From Candidatus Solibacter sp. (lineage in GTDB: Bacteria > Acidobacteriota > Terriglobia > Bryobacterales > Bryobacteraceae): a DNA stretch of 64,000 nt. Below the pieces are notes generated by a model. That model ran no database searches and was not told the origin of the DNA. It worked only from the letters and a program-made list of their open reading frames with translations. The position numbers and the translations under genes are program-made. Positions within the stretch are counted from its first letter, which is position 1, and every line of letters starts with the position of its first letter. The DNA is taken from NCBI GenBank assembly GCA_013822245.1, contig PNKE01000081.1:35971-99970 (forward strand). Direction: 5' to 3'. This document shows positions 35,852 to 43,899 of this stretch, one piece after another.

Positions 35852-36018
35852 TGGGAGGGGACGTAGCGGGACGGGGGGTCGACCTGGAGCTTGTCGTAGC
35901 AGGCGAACCGGTGGAACTTGGGACCCTTCGTCAGTGCGGTGACGGGCGGCCGGGCGCACTGGCCGCGGGCCGCCTTGCCTGCGAGCAAAGCGGCCTGGAT
36001 GGATCTACGCGTGACCAT
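35830..36018 (-). pseudogene. 5' fragment of a second exported-protein gene, truncated at the junction
   Basis: The minus strand gives MVTRRSIQAALLAG, a Tat-like leader, then TKGPKFHRFACYDKLQVDP, SRYVPSHQVDFEHRP. The GPKFH..CYDK and VDFEH segments look like the start of a large secreted family found in Solibacter-like and planctomycete genomes. After FEHRP (about 35830) the reading becomes the antisense of the broken amidohydrolase. Only ~63 codons survive, with no stop at the break. Family recognition is from memory; truncation follows from sequence. Confidence 0.6.
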
Positions 36019-36038
36019 GCGGCCGGTGTATTGAATTC

Positions 36039-37604
36039 CTACGGCCGGATGCGCGCCGGGATGGTGGGCAGGTTGGCGATATCGAGGCCGAGGGCGACGC
36101 CGAAGCGGGCGAACTGTTCCATGCCGGAGAAGTCCCAGTCCTCGTAGTATTCGTCGGTGGGCTGGTGGTAGTTGCCCTTCATGCGTTCCTGGACTTTGTT
36201 GAGTGCCTCGGGCAGGGGCGAGGGGCGGGAGCCCATGTTGACGGAGAAGGCCGGGACGCCGGCCTTGGCAAAGGGGAAGTGGTCACTCCGGAAGTAGCCG
36301 CCGGCGCCGGGGTTGGCTTCGGGGTCGATGGCGAGTTGGTGGCGGGCTGCGGCGGCCTGGACGACGCCGTAGAACGAGGTGCGGTCGGCGCCGGTCATGA
36401 CGGTGGACTTGGCGCGGCCGAGGGGGGCGTAGGAGTCGAAGTTGAGGTTGGCGGCGAGTTTGGATACGGGGATTGGCGGGTGTTCTGCGAAGTAGGCGGA
36501 GCCGAGCAGTCCGCTTTCCTCGGCGGTGACGGCGGCGAAGATGGCGGAGCGGCGGGGTTTGGGCTCCATGGAGGCCCAGGCGCGGGCCATTTCGATGAGC
36601 ATGGCGACGCCGGTGGCGTTGTCGAGGGCGCCGTTGTAGATGGAGTCGCCGTTGACGGGATCGCCGACGCCGAGATGGTCCCAATGGGCGGTGAAGACGA
36701 CGGCTTCGGAAGAGAGTTGGGGATCGGAGCCGTCGACACGGCCGACGATGTTATAGGTTTCGACGTCGGCGACCTTGTTGGAGAGGTCGAGTTTGAGGCG
36801 GCCCTGGAGGGGGAAAGGCTTGAAGCCCTTGGTGTCAGCGCGTTTGAGGAGGCCGGTGACGTTTTCGCCGGAGAGGGCGAGGAGCTTTTCACCGGCGGAT
36901 TGGGTGATCCAGCCGGCGAAGGCGAGGGCATGTGCGCCGGCGGCGCGGGCGACCTGGGGTTGGGGGCGTCCGTTGGCCTTGACGACCTGATAGCCGTAGG
37001 TGGCCGTGGCGTCGGTATGGATGATGAGAACGGCGGCGGCGCCGCGGCGGGTGGCTTCCTCGTACTTGTAGGTCCAGCGGCCGTAGTAGGTCAGCGCGTT
37101 GGCGCCGAAGAAGTTGGGGTCGGTTGAGGGCGGCTCGTTGGTGAACAGGACGACGGCTTTGCCTTTGACGTCGATGCCGGCGTAGTCGTCCCAGCCGAAT
37201 TCAGGGGCGGTGATGCCGTGGCCGGCGAAGACGAGTTCAGCGTCGACGGGGATGCGGGTCTGCTGGGCCTGGGAGTGGCCGACGAAGTCGTCGAGCCAGT
37301 TGAGGTCGATTTTCCGGACGCCCTCGGTGATGGTCATGACGGGCGAGCCCTGCATGGTGATGAGTTTGAGGGGGACGCGCTGGAGGAAACTGCCGCCCTG
37401 GGCGCCGGGTTTGAGTCCGGCGGCGGCGAACTGGGATTCGATGTAGCCGGTGGCGAGCGCGCCGCCGCGCTGGCCGACGCCGCGGCCTTCGAGCAGGTCT
37501 GAGGAGAGGAATTTGACGTGGGGGCGGATGCGTTCGCCCTGGATGGCCGAGATCTGGGCCGTGGCCGCGGCGCAGAGCAGCAGCGAGATGGCGATCAACT
37601 TCAT
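36039..37604 (-). CDS. Secreted M28-family metallopeptidase with PA domain
   Basis: A 521-residue exported zinc aminopeptidase-like protein. The signal peptide is MKLIAISLLLCAAATA. HVKFLSSDLLEGRGVGQRGG opens the chain, a protease-associated domain follows (~120-255, with VDAELVFAGHGITAPEFGWDDYAGIDVKGK), then the M28 core. Metal ligands and active site are visible: TAHWDHLG (His, Asp), NGALDNATG, AEESGLLG (Glu pair) and a late His in FRSDHFPFAKAG. It probably releases amino acids from exogenous peptides in the periplasm or outside. It overlaps the upstream thioesterase gene by four bases. Confidence 0.92.
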   Translation of the reverse strand: MKLIAISLLLCAAATAQISAIQGERIRPHVKFLSSDLLEGRGVGQRGGALATGYIESQFAAAGLKPGAQGGSFLQRVPLKLITMQGSPVMTITEGVRKIDLNWLDDFVGHSQAQQTRIPVDAELVFAGHGITAPEFGWDDYAGIDVKGKAVVLFTNEPPSTDPNFFGANALTYYGRWTYKYEEATRRGAAAVLIIHTDATATYGYQVVKANGRPQPQVARAAGAHALAFAGWITQSAGEKLLALSGENVTGLLKRADTKGFKPFPLQGRLKLDLSNKVADVETYNIVGRVDGSDPQLSSEAVVFTAHWDHLGVGDPVNGDSIYNGALDNATGVAMLIEMARAWASMEPKPRRSAIFAAVTAEESGLLGSAYFAEHPPIPVSKLAANLNFDSYAPLGRAKSTVMTGADRTSFYGVVQAAAARHQLAIDPEANPGAGGYFRSDHFPFAKAGVPAFSVNMGSRPSPLPEALNKVQERMKGNYHQPTDEYYEDWDFSGMEQFARFGVALGLDIANLPTIPARIRP

Positions 37605-38002
37605 TGTGCGGACTCCTTTTTCATGGCCAGCCGCGTGGCGAAGCGGTTGACGTCGATGATGAACCTCTCGTGGACGCCCTCGCCGATTTTCTCCTTTTCG
37701 TCATGGGCCTCGACGTGGAAGGTGACGCGGTTGCCGTCAATGGCGGTGACGCGTGCGGTGACGGTGACGCTCATGCCGATGGGTGTGGCGGCGAGATGGC
37801 GGATGTTGACCACGGTGCCGACGCAGTCCCAGCCTTCGGGGAGGAAGGGTTTGATGGCGTCACGGGCGGTGAGTTCCATGTAGGCGATCATGTGGGGCGT
37901 TGAAAGCACGCGGACGTTTTCAACGCCGATGAAGTTGGCGGTCTCTTCCGGGGTGACCAGGATGCCGCGGGAGGCGCTGGTCCCCAGGGGGATGGTGTCC
38001 AT
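37601..38002 (-). CDS. Hotdog-fold thioesterase, FlK (fluoroacetyl-CoA thioesterase)-like
   Basis: A 133-residue hotdog protein. VLSTPHMIAYMELTARDAI and GTVVNIRHLAATPIGMSVTVTARV match the FlK-like thioesterase pattern. The Thr, Glu and His equivalents of the FlK triad appear in STPHMIAYME and RHLAATPIG. Most homologues hydrolyse ordinary acyl-CoAs, so fluoroacetate resistance should not be assumed. The ATG at 38002 has TACCAT at 38009-38014, 6 bp upstream, and no ribosome-binding site. The stop overlaps the M28 peptidase start, though no functional link is obvious. Confidence 0.82.
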   Translation of the reverse strand: MDTIPLGTSASRGILVTPEETANFIGVENVRVLSTPHMIAYMELTARDAIKPFLPEGWDCVGTVVNIRHLAATPIGMSVTVTARVTAIDGNRVTFHVEAHDEKEKIGEGVHERFIIDVNRFATRLAMKKESAQ

Positions 38003-38008
38003 GTCATT

Positions 38009-38014
38009 ATGGTA
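38009..38014 (-). promoter_or_regulatory. TACCAT box 6 bp upstream of the thioesterase start
   Basis: Minus-strand TACCAT, six bases, then ATG at 38002. Candidate -10 of a leaderless transcript. Confidence 0.4.
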
Positions 38015-38084
38015 ACGTGCGGTTGGCGGTACCTTTACAGCCGGAAGCTGCATCTACCGAAGTAGAGTCTATTCACCGGAGCGT

Positions 38085-38867
38085 TTGAAGAGTTTGCGCC
38101 GACTGCTGATCACCGTCCTGTTGCTATCGTTTACCCTTTCCGCGAATGTCTCTGAGGCGAGGGTGACGGTTGACGCATCGTCTCTGATGGCGGGCGCCGA
38201 CAACGAGAGAGAGAGGCAGGGCGACCAGATTCTGGCCAAATACATGGCCGCATCGGGCCGGGGCATGGCGCGGGGGTTTTCGTCGGTGGCGCGGTTTGTG
38301 GGGCGGCTGCCGAGGATGAAGAAGTCGGCCAGCCTGGCGGCGAAGCGGCATATCGACGCCGGGGGCGCGGTGGAGTACACCGACGTGCTGGTGCGTTCGG
38401 GCGACTCGACGGTCCAGAAGGACGTGATCGCGCGGTTCATGAACGGCGAGGTGGAATCGACGATGCCGGACCTGTCGAAGGACAAGGACCGCAAGGCGGT
38501 GGCCATCACGCCTTTGAACTACAAGTTCAAGTACAAGGGCTTGCAGGAGATCGCCGGACGCCAGGTGCACGTGTATGAAGTGAATCCGCGCAAGAAGCGG
38601 GTGGGGCTGTTCAAGGGCGAGATCTGGATTGACTCAGACACGGGGCTGACGGTGCGCGAGGCGGGCCGGTTTGTGAAAAGCCCGTCAATCTTTTTGAAGA
38701 AGGTCGAATTCGAACGCCAGTACGCGATTGTGGACGGCGTGTCGGTGCCGAAGTCGCTTTCGTCGCAGATCCAGACGCGGTTCTGGGGGATAGCGGAGCT
38801 GGAAATTGAGTATACCGACGTGACCTGGGATCCGGAACTGCACTTCGCCGGATCTTCCGCTTTTTAG
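38085..38867 (+). CDS. Exported protein, possibly LolA/LppX-like fold
   Basis: A 260-residue protein with the signal peptide MKSLRRLLITVLLLSFTLSANVSEA. The mature chain reads as long beta strands (LNYKFKYKGLQEIAGRQVHVYEV, RVGLFKGEIWIDSDTGLTVREAG, VEFERQYAIVDGVSVPKSL, AELEIEYTDVTW), the pattern of LolA-like outer-membrane lipoprotein-sorting proteins. The N-terminal third is charged. TTG at 38085 follows GGAG with a short spacer. No lol partner gene is adjacent. The fold suggestion is by pattern only. Confidence 0.68.
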   Translation: MKSLRRLLITVLLLSFTLSANVSEARVTVDASSLMAGADNERERQGDQILAKYMAASGRGMARGFSSVARFVGRLPRMKKSASLAAKRHIDAGGAVEYTDVLVRSGDSTVQKDVIARFMNGEVESTMPDLSKDKDRKAVAITPLNYKFKYKGLQEIAGRQVHVYEVNPRKKRVGLFKGEIWIDSDTGLTVREAGRFVKSPSIFLKKVEFERQYAIVDGVSVPKSLSSQIQTRFWGIAELEIEYTDVTWDPELHFAGSSAF

Positions 38868-38888
38868 CAGCCGCCTGTTTCCCGGTTC

Positions 38889-38894
38889 TACACT
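38889..38894 (+). promoter_or_regulatory. TACACT box 5 bp upstream of a TTG start
   Basis: TACACT is followed by GGGAT and TTG at 38900. It could be a leaderless -10; GGGA is also a weak ribosome-binding site, so this case is ambiguous. Confidence 0.3.
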
Positions 38895-38899
38895 GGGAT

Positions 38900-40687
38900 T
38901 TGCCTCGCAAACACATTCTGGCCGTTGTGGCGTTCGTCCTGTTCCTGCGGTTGCCGTTTCTGGACCAGGCGGTGCAGGGCGACGACTACTATTACCTGGC
39001 TGCTGCACAGCACGCGCAGATCGATCCGCCGCACCCGCATCATGCGCGCTATGTGTTTCTCGGCGAGGTGATCGACATGCGCGGCCACCCGCACCCGCCC
39101 GGCAACGCCTGGGTGCTGGCCGCGTTGCTGGCGCTGGCGGGCGATGTCCGGGAGCCGGTCTTCCATGGCGCATACATCGGGTTTTCGTTGATCGCGGCGT
39201 TGTCGATGCTATGGCTGGCTCACAGGTTCGCGCCGCGGCGGGCGCTGGAGGCGACGCTGCTGTTTTGCGCCGTGCCGGCGTTTGTGGTGAATGGAACATC
39301 GCTGGAGGCGGATCTGCCGCTGCTGGCGTTCTGGATGCTGAGCATCGTGTTGGTGATGAAGGCGGCCGAAGATCGGCGATTTGCCGTGCCGGCGGCGCTG
39401 GCGATGGCGGCGTGCGCGGTGATGGCGTATCAGAGCGTGCTGTTGATTCCGTTGATGGGGTACTGGATGTGGCGGGAAGGCCGTTTGCGATGGTGGCCCC
39501 TGCTGCTGGTTCCCGCAGTGACGCTGGCCGGATACCAGGTGTTCGAGCGGATCTCGTCAGGGGATCTGCCCGCGCAGGTGCTGGCAGGACATTTCCAGAC
39601 CTACGGCTTGCAGCGGCTGGAGATGAAGCTGAAAAACGCCATCGCGCTCACGGGCCATCTGGTGGTGATGCTGTCGCCGCTGGCGGTGTGGGCGCTGTTG
39701 CGGCGGAGACATGGGTTTTTGACGGTCTGGGTGGCGATGTTTTTTGCCGCGGCGCTGGTACTTTTCTTCGCCGGTTCGGCGCGATATCTGCTGCCGCTGG
39801 CCGCACCGCTGGCGATTCTGCTGGTGCTGCACTTCGAGCAGCGGCCGGCGCTGATCCGGGCGGCATTCGTCTGGAGCCTGTCGATCGGCCTTGGGTTGGC
39901 GTGGGTGAACTATCAGCACTGGGACGCCTACCGGGCGGCGATCCGCGAGGCGCGGCTGCCGTTGCCGGACGGGTCGACGCGGCGGCTGTGGGTGAACGGC
40001 GAATGGGGACTGCGCTTCTATGCGGAAGCCGCTGGGGCGGCGCCGGTGGTGCGGGGCGAGACATTGCGGCCGGGGGATTTGCTGATCACCTCGGATCTGA
40101 TGTCGGCTGTTGGGTTCACGACGGGCGGGGGCTTGAAAGTGGAGCAGGCGGAGGTGCTGGTTGAGCCGGCGCTGCCGATGCGGCTGATCGGGCTGGGGTC
40201 GCGGTCGGGGTATTCGTCGGTGGGATTCGGGTTGTGGCCGTTTGACATCAGCCGCGAGCCGGTGGACCGGATTACGATTTCGTCGATCGTCGAGCGCAAG
40301 CCCGAATCGTCGTGGATCGACATGAAACTTGCTTCGGCCGACGCGCAGATCGTCTCGGGCGTCTATCAGGTGGAGAACGGGCAGTGGCGTTGGTCGTCGC
40401 AGCGGGCGGTGCTGTTGCTGAAGCCGCCGGCGGGCGCGGCGCCGGTGCGGGTGAACCTGTACTTGCCGGAGGCCGCGCCGGGGAGGCATGTGACGGTGAC
40501 GCTGAATGGCGAGGTCGTCGACAGCCGGACGCTTTCGGGTCCAGGCATTCATGAGATCGTCACCGCGCCGAGGGCGGTTTCCACGGAGACGGCGACGCTG
40601 GCCATCACGATTGACCGCGGGTTCACGCCGCCGGGCGACAGCAGGCAGCTTGGGTTTATCCTGACTGGCGCCGGATTCCAACCCTGA
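38900..40687 (+). CDS. Polytopic membrane glycosyltransferase (GT39/ArnT-like), second copy
   Basis: A 595-residue protein with about ten membrane segments between residues 8 and 340. The first periplasmic loop has GDDYYYLAAAQHA and the conserved HPHPPGNAWVL region, as in lipid-phosphate sugar transferases. A ~250-residue soluble C-terminal domain follows (RRLWVNGEWGLRFYAEAAG, VNLYLPEAAPGRHVTVTLNGEVV), partly jelly-roll-like. Its plan resembles the protein at 1742-3253, though sequences differ. The last 32 bases overlap the convergent GT9 gene. Donor and acceptor are unknown. Confidence 0.78.
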   Translation: MPRKHILAVVAFVLFLRLPFLDQAVQGDDYYYLAAAQHAQIDPPHPHHARYVFLGEVIDMRGHPHPPGNAWVLAALLALAGDVREPVFHGAYIGFSLIAALSMLWLAHRFAPRRALEATLLFCAVPAFVVNGTSLEADLPLLAFWMLSIVLVMKAAEDRRFAVPAALAMAACAVMAYQSVLLIPLMGYWMWREGRLRWWPLLLVPAVTLAGYQVFERISSGDLPAQVLAGHFQTYGLQRLEMKLKNAIALTGHLVVMLSPLAVWALLRRRHGFLTVWVAMFFAAALVLFFAGSARYLLPLAAPLAILLVLHFEQRPALIRAAFVWSLSIGLGLAWVNYQHWDAYRAAIREARLPLPDGSTRRLWVNGEWGLRFYAEAAGAAPVVRGETLRPGDLLITSDLMSAVGFTTGGGLKVEQAEVLVEPALPMRLIGLGSRSGYSSVGFGLWPFDISREPVDRITISSIVERKPESSWIDMKLASADAQIVSGVYQVENGQWRWSSQRAVLLLKPPAGAAPVRVNLYLPEAAPGRHVTVTLNGEVVDSRTLSGPGIHEIVTAPRAVSTETATLAITIDRGFTPPGDSRQLGFILTGAGFQP

Positions 40688-41471
40688 GGGCGGCCTCGGC
40701 AACCGCGGCCGGCGATGCGTCAAATGGCAGGGTGATGACCGGGGCGCGGCCGCGTGGCGCCCAGACGAGCGGGTCTGTCGGTCCGAACATGGCGATGACG
40801 GGCGCGCCCACGGCGGCGGCGAGATGTGACGGGCCTGAATCGTTGCCGATATGGACGGCAGCTCCGGCCAGGAACGAGGCGAGACCGGCGAGGCGGGGGA
40901 AGCGGTGAGCGCCGTCGAGGGGTTCATCGGGTCCGGCGCACCATTTCACGTCGATGCGGGCGGCGAGCAGGCGGGCGGTTTCGTGGAAATTCTCCAGCGG
41001 CCAATTCTTCCTGGGGCTGCCGGAGAAGGGGTGGATTACGGCATAGCTGCCATCGACGGGCGTGACGGGGATGCGGGGGACGGCTCCCGGCGCGGCGCCC
41101 GCCTGGTCGAGATAGAAGTCGGCTGCATGGACGGGGCAACCGCCGCCGGGCAACGCGGGGAAGAACCTCGCAGGGACGCCTGGCCGGGCCAGGGCATCGC
41201 GGAACTCCGCACGGGCGGTCCCGTACCAGGAGACGATTTCGCCGAACGATTTGAGGCGGGCGAGCAGCGGTTCGGGGACTGCCGCGCCGGGCAGTTCGAG
41301 CAGGTCAAGTCCGGAGCCTTCGATGGCGCGCGCCGGGGCGAGGTGGGCGGCGAGATCGCGGTTGGATCCGGCGCACCAGATTTCGCCGCCGCCTTCGAGC
41401 AGGTGTTCAGCCGCGGGCAGCCAGACGATGAAGTCGCCCATGGCGCCGGGACGGATGAGCAGGCGGCGCAC
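40656..41471 (-). CDS. Family 9 glycosyltransferase (heptosyltransferase-like)
   Basis: A 271-residue GT-B enzyme. MRRLLIRPGAMGDFIVWLPA is the GT9 N-terminus with its G-GD loop. YAVIHPFSGSPRKNWPLENF and the donor site HIGNDSGPSHLAAAVGAPVIAMFGPTDP are diagnostic for the heptosyltransferase family. It is shorter than WaaC/WaaF (~320-350). GTG at 41471 directly follows the DsbD-alpha stop, so it is the last gene of the operon that runs from the parvulin at 43878. It probably acts in lipopolysaccharide core or a related glycolipid. Its 3' end overlaps the convergent membrane glycosyltransferase by 32 bases. Confidence 0.9.
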   Translation of the reverse strand: MRRLLIRPGAMGDFIVWLPAAEHLLEGGGEIWCAGSNRDLAAHLAPARAIEGSGLDLLELPGAAVPEPLLARLKSFGEIVSWYGTARAEFRDALARPGVPARFFPALPGGGCPVHAADFYLDQAGAAPGAVPRIPVTPVDGSYAVIHPFSGSPRKNWPLENFHETARLLAARIDVKWCAGPDEPLDGAHRFPRLAGLASFLAGAAVHIGNDSGPSHLAAAVGAPVIAMFGPTDPLVWAPRGRAPVITLPFDASPAAVAEAALRVGIRRQSG

Positions 41472-41933
41472 TTATTCGAGCAGCAGGGGCAGCCGGACGT
41501 CGATGGTCCTGGGCGGGAAGCACATCTTGTCGTTGCAGGCCTGGTAGCGGAGTTTGCCGGTGAGCGACGACGGGCCGGGCTGCGAGATGGCCGAGCGCTT
41601 GAACTTCGTCACGATCTCAAACTCTCCGCCGACCACGGACATCGGTTGTTCGGCGAACTCGTACTTTTCCATGGCCGGTTTCGGATACACGGTCTCGGCG
41701 GCCTCGACGGCGCCGGGCATCCAGGTGATCTTCAGCGGGATGAGGAACGATTCGAGAGGGGCGTTGGAGTTGGCATGGCAGCCTGCGGGCAGGGAGAGCT
41801 TCAGCCGCTGCTCGGTCACGCCCTTGCGGGCCACCCGCAGCTTGGCGGGTTCGGTCAACGTCAGTGTGCATTGCTGGGCCGCGGCGGGCAGGGCCAGCAG
41901 CGCCAGGCTAGCGAAGAAGCTGAGCGATTTCAT
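41472..41933 (-). CDS. Free-standing DsbD N-terminal (alpha) domain protein
   Basis: A 153-residue exported protein. The signal peptide is MKSLSFFASLALLALPAAA. The mature domain matches the immunoglobulin-like N-terminal domain of DsbD: LSLPAGCHANSNAPLE, LTGKLRYQACNDKMCFPPRT. The Cys pair in ACNDKMC corresponds to the active pair of DsbD alpha (CADAGFC in E. coli), with one residue fewer between. DsbD alpha passes electrons to periplasmic thiol proteins. Here the membrane beta and gamma domains are missing, so the reductant is unknown; the adjacent TlpA-like lipoprotein is the obvious partner. The genes overlap by 26 bases. Confidence 0.83.
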   Translation of the reverse strand: MKSLSFFASLALLALPAAAQQCTLTLTEPAKLRVARKGVTEQRLKLSLPAGCHANSNAPLESFLIPLKITWMPGAVEAAETVYPKPAMEKYEFAEQPMSVVGGEFEIVTKFKRSAISQPGPSSLTGKLRYQACNDKMCFPPRTIDVRLPLLLE

Positions 41934-42435
41934 CCGCGTAATCCTTCTTTGACACGAGGCCGATGTGCGTGGAGGCGATCCTGCCCTGGCGGTCGATCAT
42001 GAACGTAGTCGGCAAGGCCTCCACGCCGCCGTACTTCTGGGCGACCTCTTCGGTGGCCACCATCACGCGGTAATTGACCTGCTTGTCCTGGATGTATGGT
42101 TTCACGATCTGCCAACCCTCTTCGTCCATTGACACGCCCAGGACGGCGAAGCCCTTATCCTTATATGTCTTTTCGAACTCGACAAACCACGGGATCTCGA
42201 GCTTGCAGGGTCCGCACCAGGTGGCCCAGAAATTGAGCAGCACCACCTTGCCCTTGTAATCGGAGAGCTTCACTTTCCGGCCGTCGGCGTCGGTCAATTC
42301 GAAGTCCGGCGCGACGTTGCGTTTGGCGCTGGGTTTCAGGTCGGCTCCGGCGGCGGTGCCGGCCGGAGCGTTGTTGCAGCCGGCCAAAGCGAATGCCAGG
42401 GCCGCGGTCAACGTGATGAGAACAGGTGATTTCAT
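41908..42435 (-). CDS. TlpA/ResA-family thioredoxin-like lipoprotein
   Basis: A 175-residue lipoprotein: signal MKSPVLITLTAALAFA with lipobox LAGC, so it is membrane-anchored outside the cytoplasm. The thioredoxin fold contains VAPDFELTDADGRKVKLSDYKGK, the active site WATWCGPC near residue 80, and the cis-Pro segment ALPTTFMIDRQGRI. Family members reduce disulfides, for example in cytochrome c maturation. It is paired with a DsbD alpha-domain protein. The ATG at 42435 begins the signal peptide; an upstream in-frame extension overlaps the metalloprotease-like gene. Confidence 0.92.
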   Translation of the reverse strand: MKSPVLITLTAALAFALAGCNNAPAGTAAGADLKPSAKRNVAPDFELTDADGRKVKLSDYKGKVVLLNFWATWCGPCKLEIPWFVEFEKTYKDKGFAVLGVSMDEEGWQIVKPYIQDKQVNYRVMVATEEVAQKYGGVEALPTTFMIDRQGRIASTHIGLVSKKDYADEIAQLLR

Positions 42436-42475
42436 TGAATACGATTCCGATCTTCCGTCAAGGGCGCTCCTCCGG

Positions 42476-43000
42476 TTAGATGCGCCAGCAACCATTCCAG
42501 TGACTCCTCAATTGCCGGAAAAACCTCTCCCTGCGCCCCACCCATCGCGCGCCGGGCGTCACGTCCTGGTCACCGGCCTCGCCGGTGACGATCCAGGCGC
42601 CGGTGTCGCAGAAGCTCTCCGAGACATAGTCGCGCCAGCGGCGGGTGTTCAACAACGCGTCATCGCCCTGCAACCGCCTGCGCCGCCATTCCGACGACCA
42701 GCCCAACTCACCTCGTGTACGTTCAGCGGCCAGCAACCGGCCCCACGCCCGTCGCTGGCCGTTGTTCATCCGCAACCAGACGAAGTGGAACAGTTCGTGG
42801 GCGACGATCCGGGTGAGTTCGCCGCCGGAGGCTGCGAGCCCGGCGTCGAGCACCACTTCGCGCCGGCGCGTCCATGACGCGGCATGAACTTCGATGCCAC
42901 CGCCCTGTCCGGTCCCCAACCGGCCCCGCTTCACCCTCAATCCTGCGGCGAACCGCCACTGGACAGGCAGGCCATCGAAGCCGTTCAACCGGGCCAGCAC
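42476..43000 (-). CDS. Small HExxH metalloprotease-like protein
   Basis: A 174-residue soluble protein with IVAHELFHFVWLRM, an HExxH zinc motif within a helix, preceded by RREVVLDAGLAASGGELTR. The SESFCDTGAWIVTG segment further on may hold a third ligand (Glu or Asp), as in gluzincins or minigluzincins. No signal peptide is visible. GTG at 43000 was chosen because it lies just after the parvulin stop at 43006; longer in-frame starts overlap that gene. I recognise no named family. The gene is in an operon with a parvulin and TlpA, suggesting some role in protein quality or envelope maturation. Confidence 0.68.
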   Translation of the reverse strand: MLARLNGFDGLPVQWRFAAGLRVKRGRLGTGQGGGIEVHAASWTRRREVVLDAGLAASGGELTRIVAHELFHFVWLRMNNGQRRAWGRLLAAERTRGELGWSSEWRRRRLQGDDALLNTRRWRDYVSESFCDTGAWIVTGEAGDQDVTPGARWVGRRERFFRQLRSHWNGCWRI

Positions 43001-43005
43001 CCGCT

Positions 43006-43878
43006 CTAGCGCTGCGCGGGGACCGTCTCGGTCATGTACTTCATGTCCTTGATCTCGACCTTGACCGTCTTCCTGATCTCCGCCATCCATGCCTCGAACC
43101 GCTCCTTCTGCATCGCGTTGTAGACTTCGCTCCGGATCTGCATGTAGTCGGACTCGACAAACCGCTCGAGCCGGAAGATATAGAAGCCGTTGGGCTGGCG
43201 TAGCGGATCGGTGACCTCGCCCGGCTTCAACCCGAACACCGCCGCCTTCACCGCCGGCGGCAGGCTCTCGTCGCCGGGCTTGATGGCCGGAAACTCTCCA
43301 TCCCGGGACTTCGAATCGGCGTCCTCGCTGTACTTCTTTACCAGATCGACGAACGGTTCGCCCGCCCGCGCACGCTTCACCAGTTCTTCAGCCATCTTCC
43401 TGGCTTCGGCTTCAGGCTTGCCGGCCGCGCCCGATGCGGCGAAACCGAGGAATATCATGCGGGTTTGGGCCTGTGAATACTCGGCCTTGTGCGCGGCGTA
43501 GTATTTTTTTTCCTCTTCCGGGCTGATCACCTCGCCGCGCTGGCTTTCGCTCAGCATGGCGGTGGCCAGCGTCATCATGCGGCTGTAAGCAATACGGGAT
43601 TTGAACGGCTCGCTTTCGGCCATCTTCTTCTCGTCGGCCAGTTGCTCCAACCGTAGCGTCAGGGCGTATTGGTCGAGAAAAGCCTGTCTGTTGGCGTAGA
43701 AGTTCGCCATGATCGGTCCGCCGAGCGACCGGACCAGGGTCTCGATCTCGGACTTGCGGTAGTCGCGGCCATTCATGTTCACAACGATCGGATCGTCGGC
43801 AGGCTGGGCGGCCGCGGCCTGTGCGAACGCGGCGATACTCGTCAGGGCCAATAACGTCAATGTTTTCATGGTCTTCAT
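43006..43878 (-). CDS. Periplasmic parvulin-type peptidyl-prolyl isomerase (SurA/PpiC-like)
   Basis: A 290-residue exported foldase. The signal peptide is MKTMKTLTLLALTSIAAFAQA. A helical SurA-N-like region follows (LEQLADEKKMAESEPFKSRIAYSRMM), then a parvulin domain: ARAGEPFVDLVKKYSEDADSKSRDGEFPAIKPGDESLPPAVKAAVFGLKPGEVTDPLRQPNGFYIFRLE. It catalyses cis-trans proline isomerisation of exported proteins. ATG at 43878 is preferred over 43869 because TACCAT ends 5 bp upstream of it and neither has a good ribosome-binding site. It is first in the folding/redox operon. Confidence 0.9.
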   Translation of the reverse strand: MKTMKTLTLLALTSIAAFAQAAAAQPADDPIVVNMNGRDYRKSEIETLVRSLGGPIMANFYANRQAFLDQYALTLRLEQLADEKKMAESEPFKSRIAYSRMMTLATAMLSESQRGEVISPEEEKKYYAAHKAEYSQAQTRMIFLGFAASGAAGKPEAEARKMAEELVKRARAGEPFVDLVKKYSEDADSKSRDGEFPAIKPGDESLPPAVKAAVFGLKPGEVTDPLRQPNGFYIFRLERFVESDYMQIRSEVYNAMQKERFEAWMAEIRKTVKVEIKDMKYMTETVPAQR

Positions 43879-43883
43879 CTCAA

Positions 43884-43893
43884 ATGGTAGCAT
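43884..43893. promoter_or_regulatory. Overlapping divergent TAnnnT boxes
   Basis: The ten bases ATGGTAGCAT hold TACCAT on the minus strand (43884-43889, 5 bp before ATG 43878) and TAGCAT on the plus strand (43888-43893, 6 bp before ATG 43900). Two leaderless promoters would share this sequence. Only 21 bases separate the genes. Confidence 0.5.
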
Positions 43894-43899
43894 GGCGGC

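Noticed and set aside
35611..36018. Full 135-codon minus-strand gene opposite the broken amidohydrolase
   Set aside because: Only the first ~63 codons look like protein; the rest is antisense of the amidohydrolase fragment, so it is treated as a truncated gene.
37601..38002. Fluoroacetate resistance from the FlK-like thioesterase
   Set aside because: FlK-like hotdog proteins are widespread and mostly act on ordinary acyl-CoAs; there is no fluorometabolite context here.
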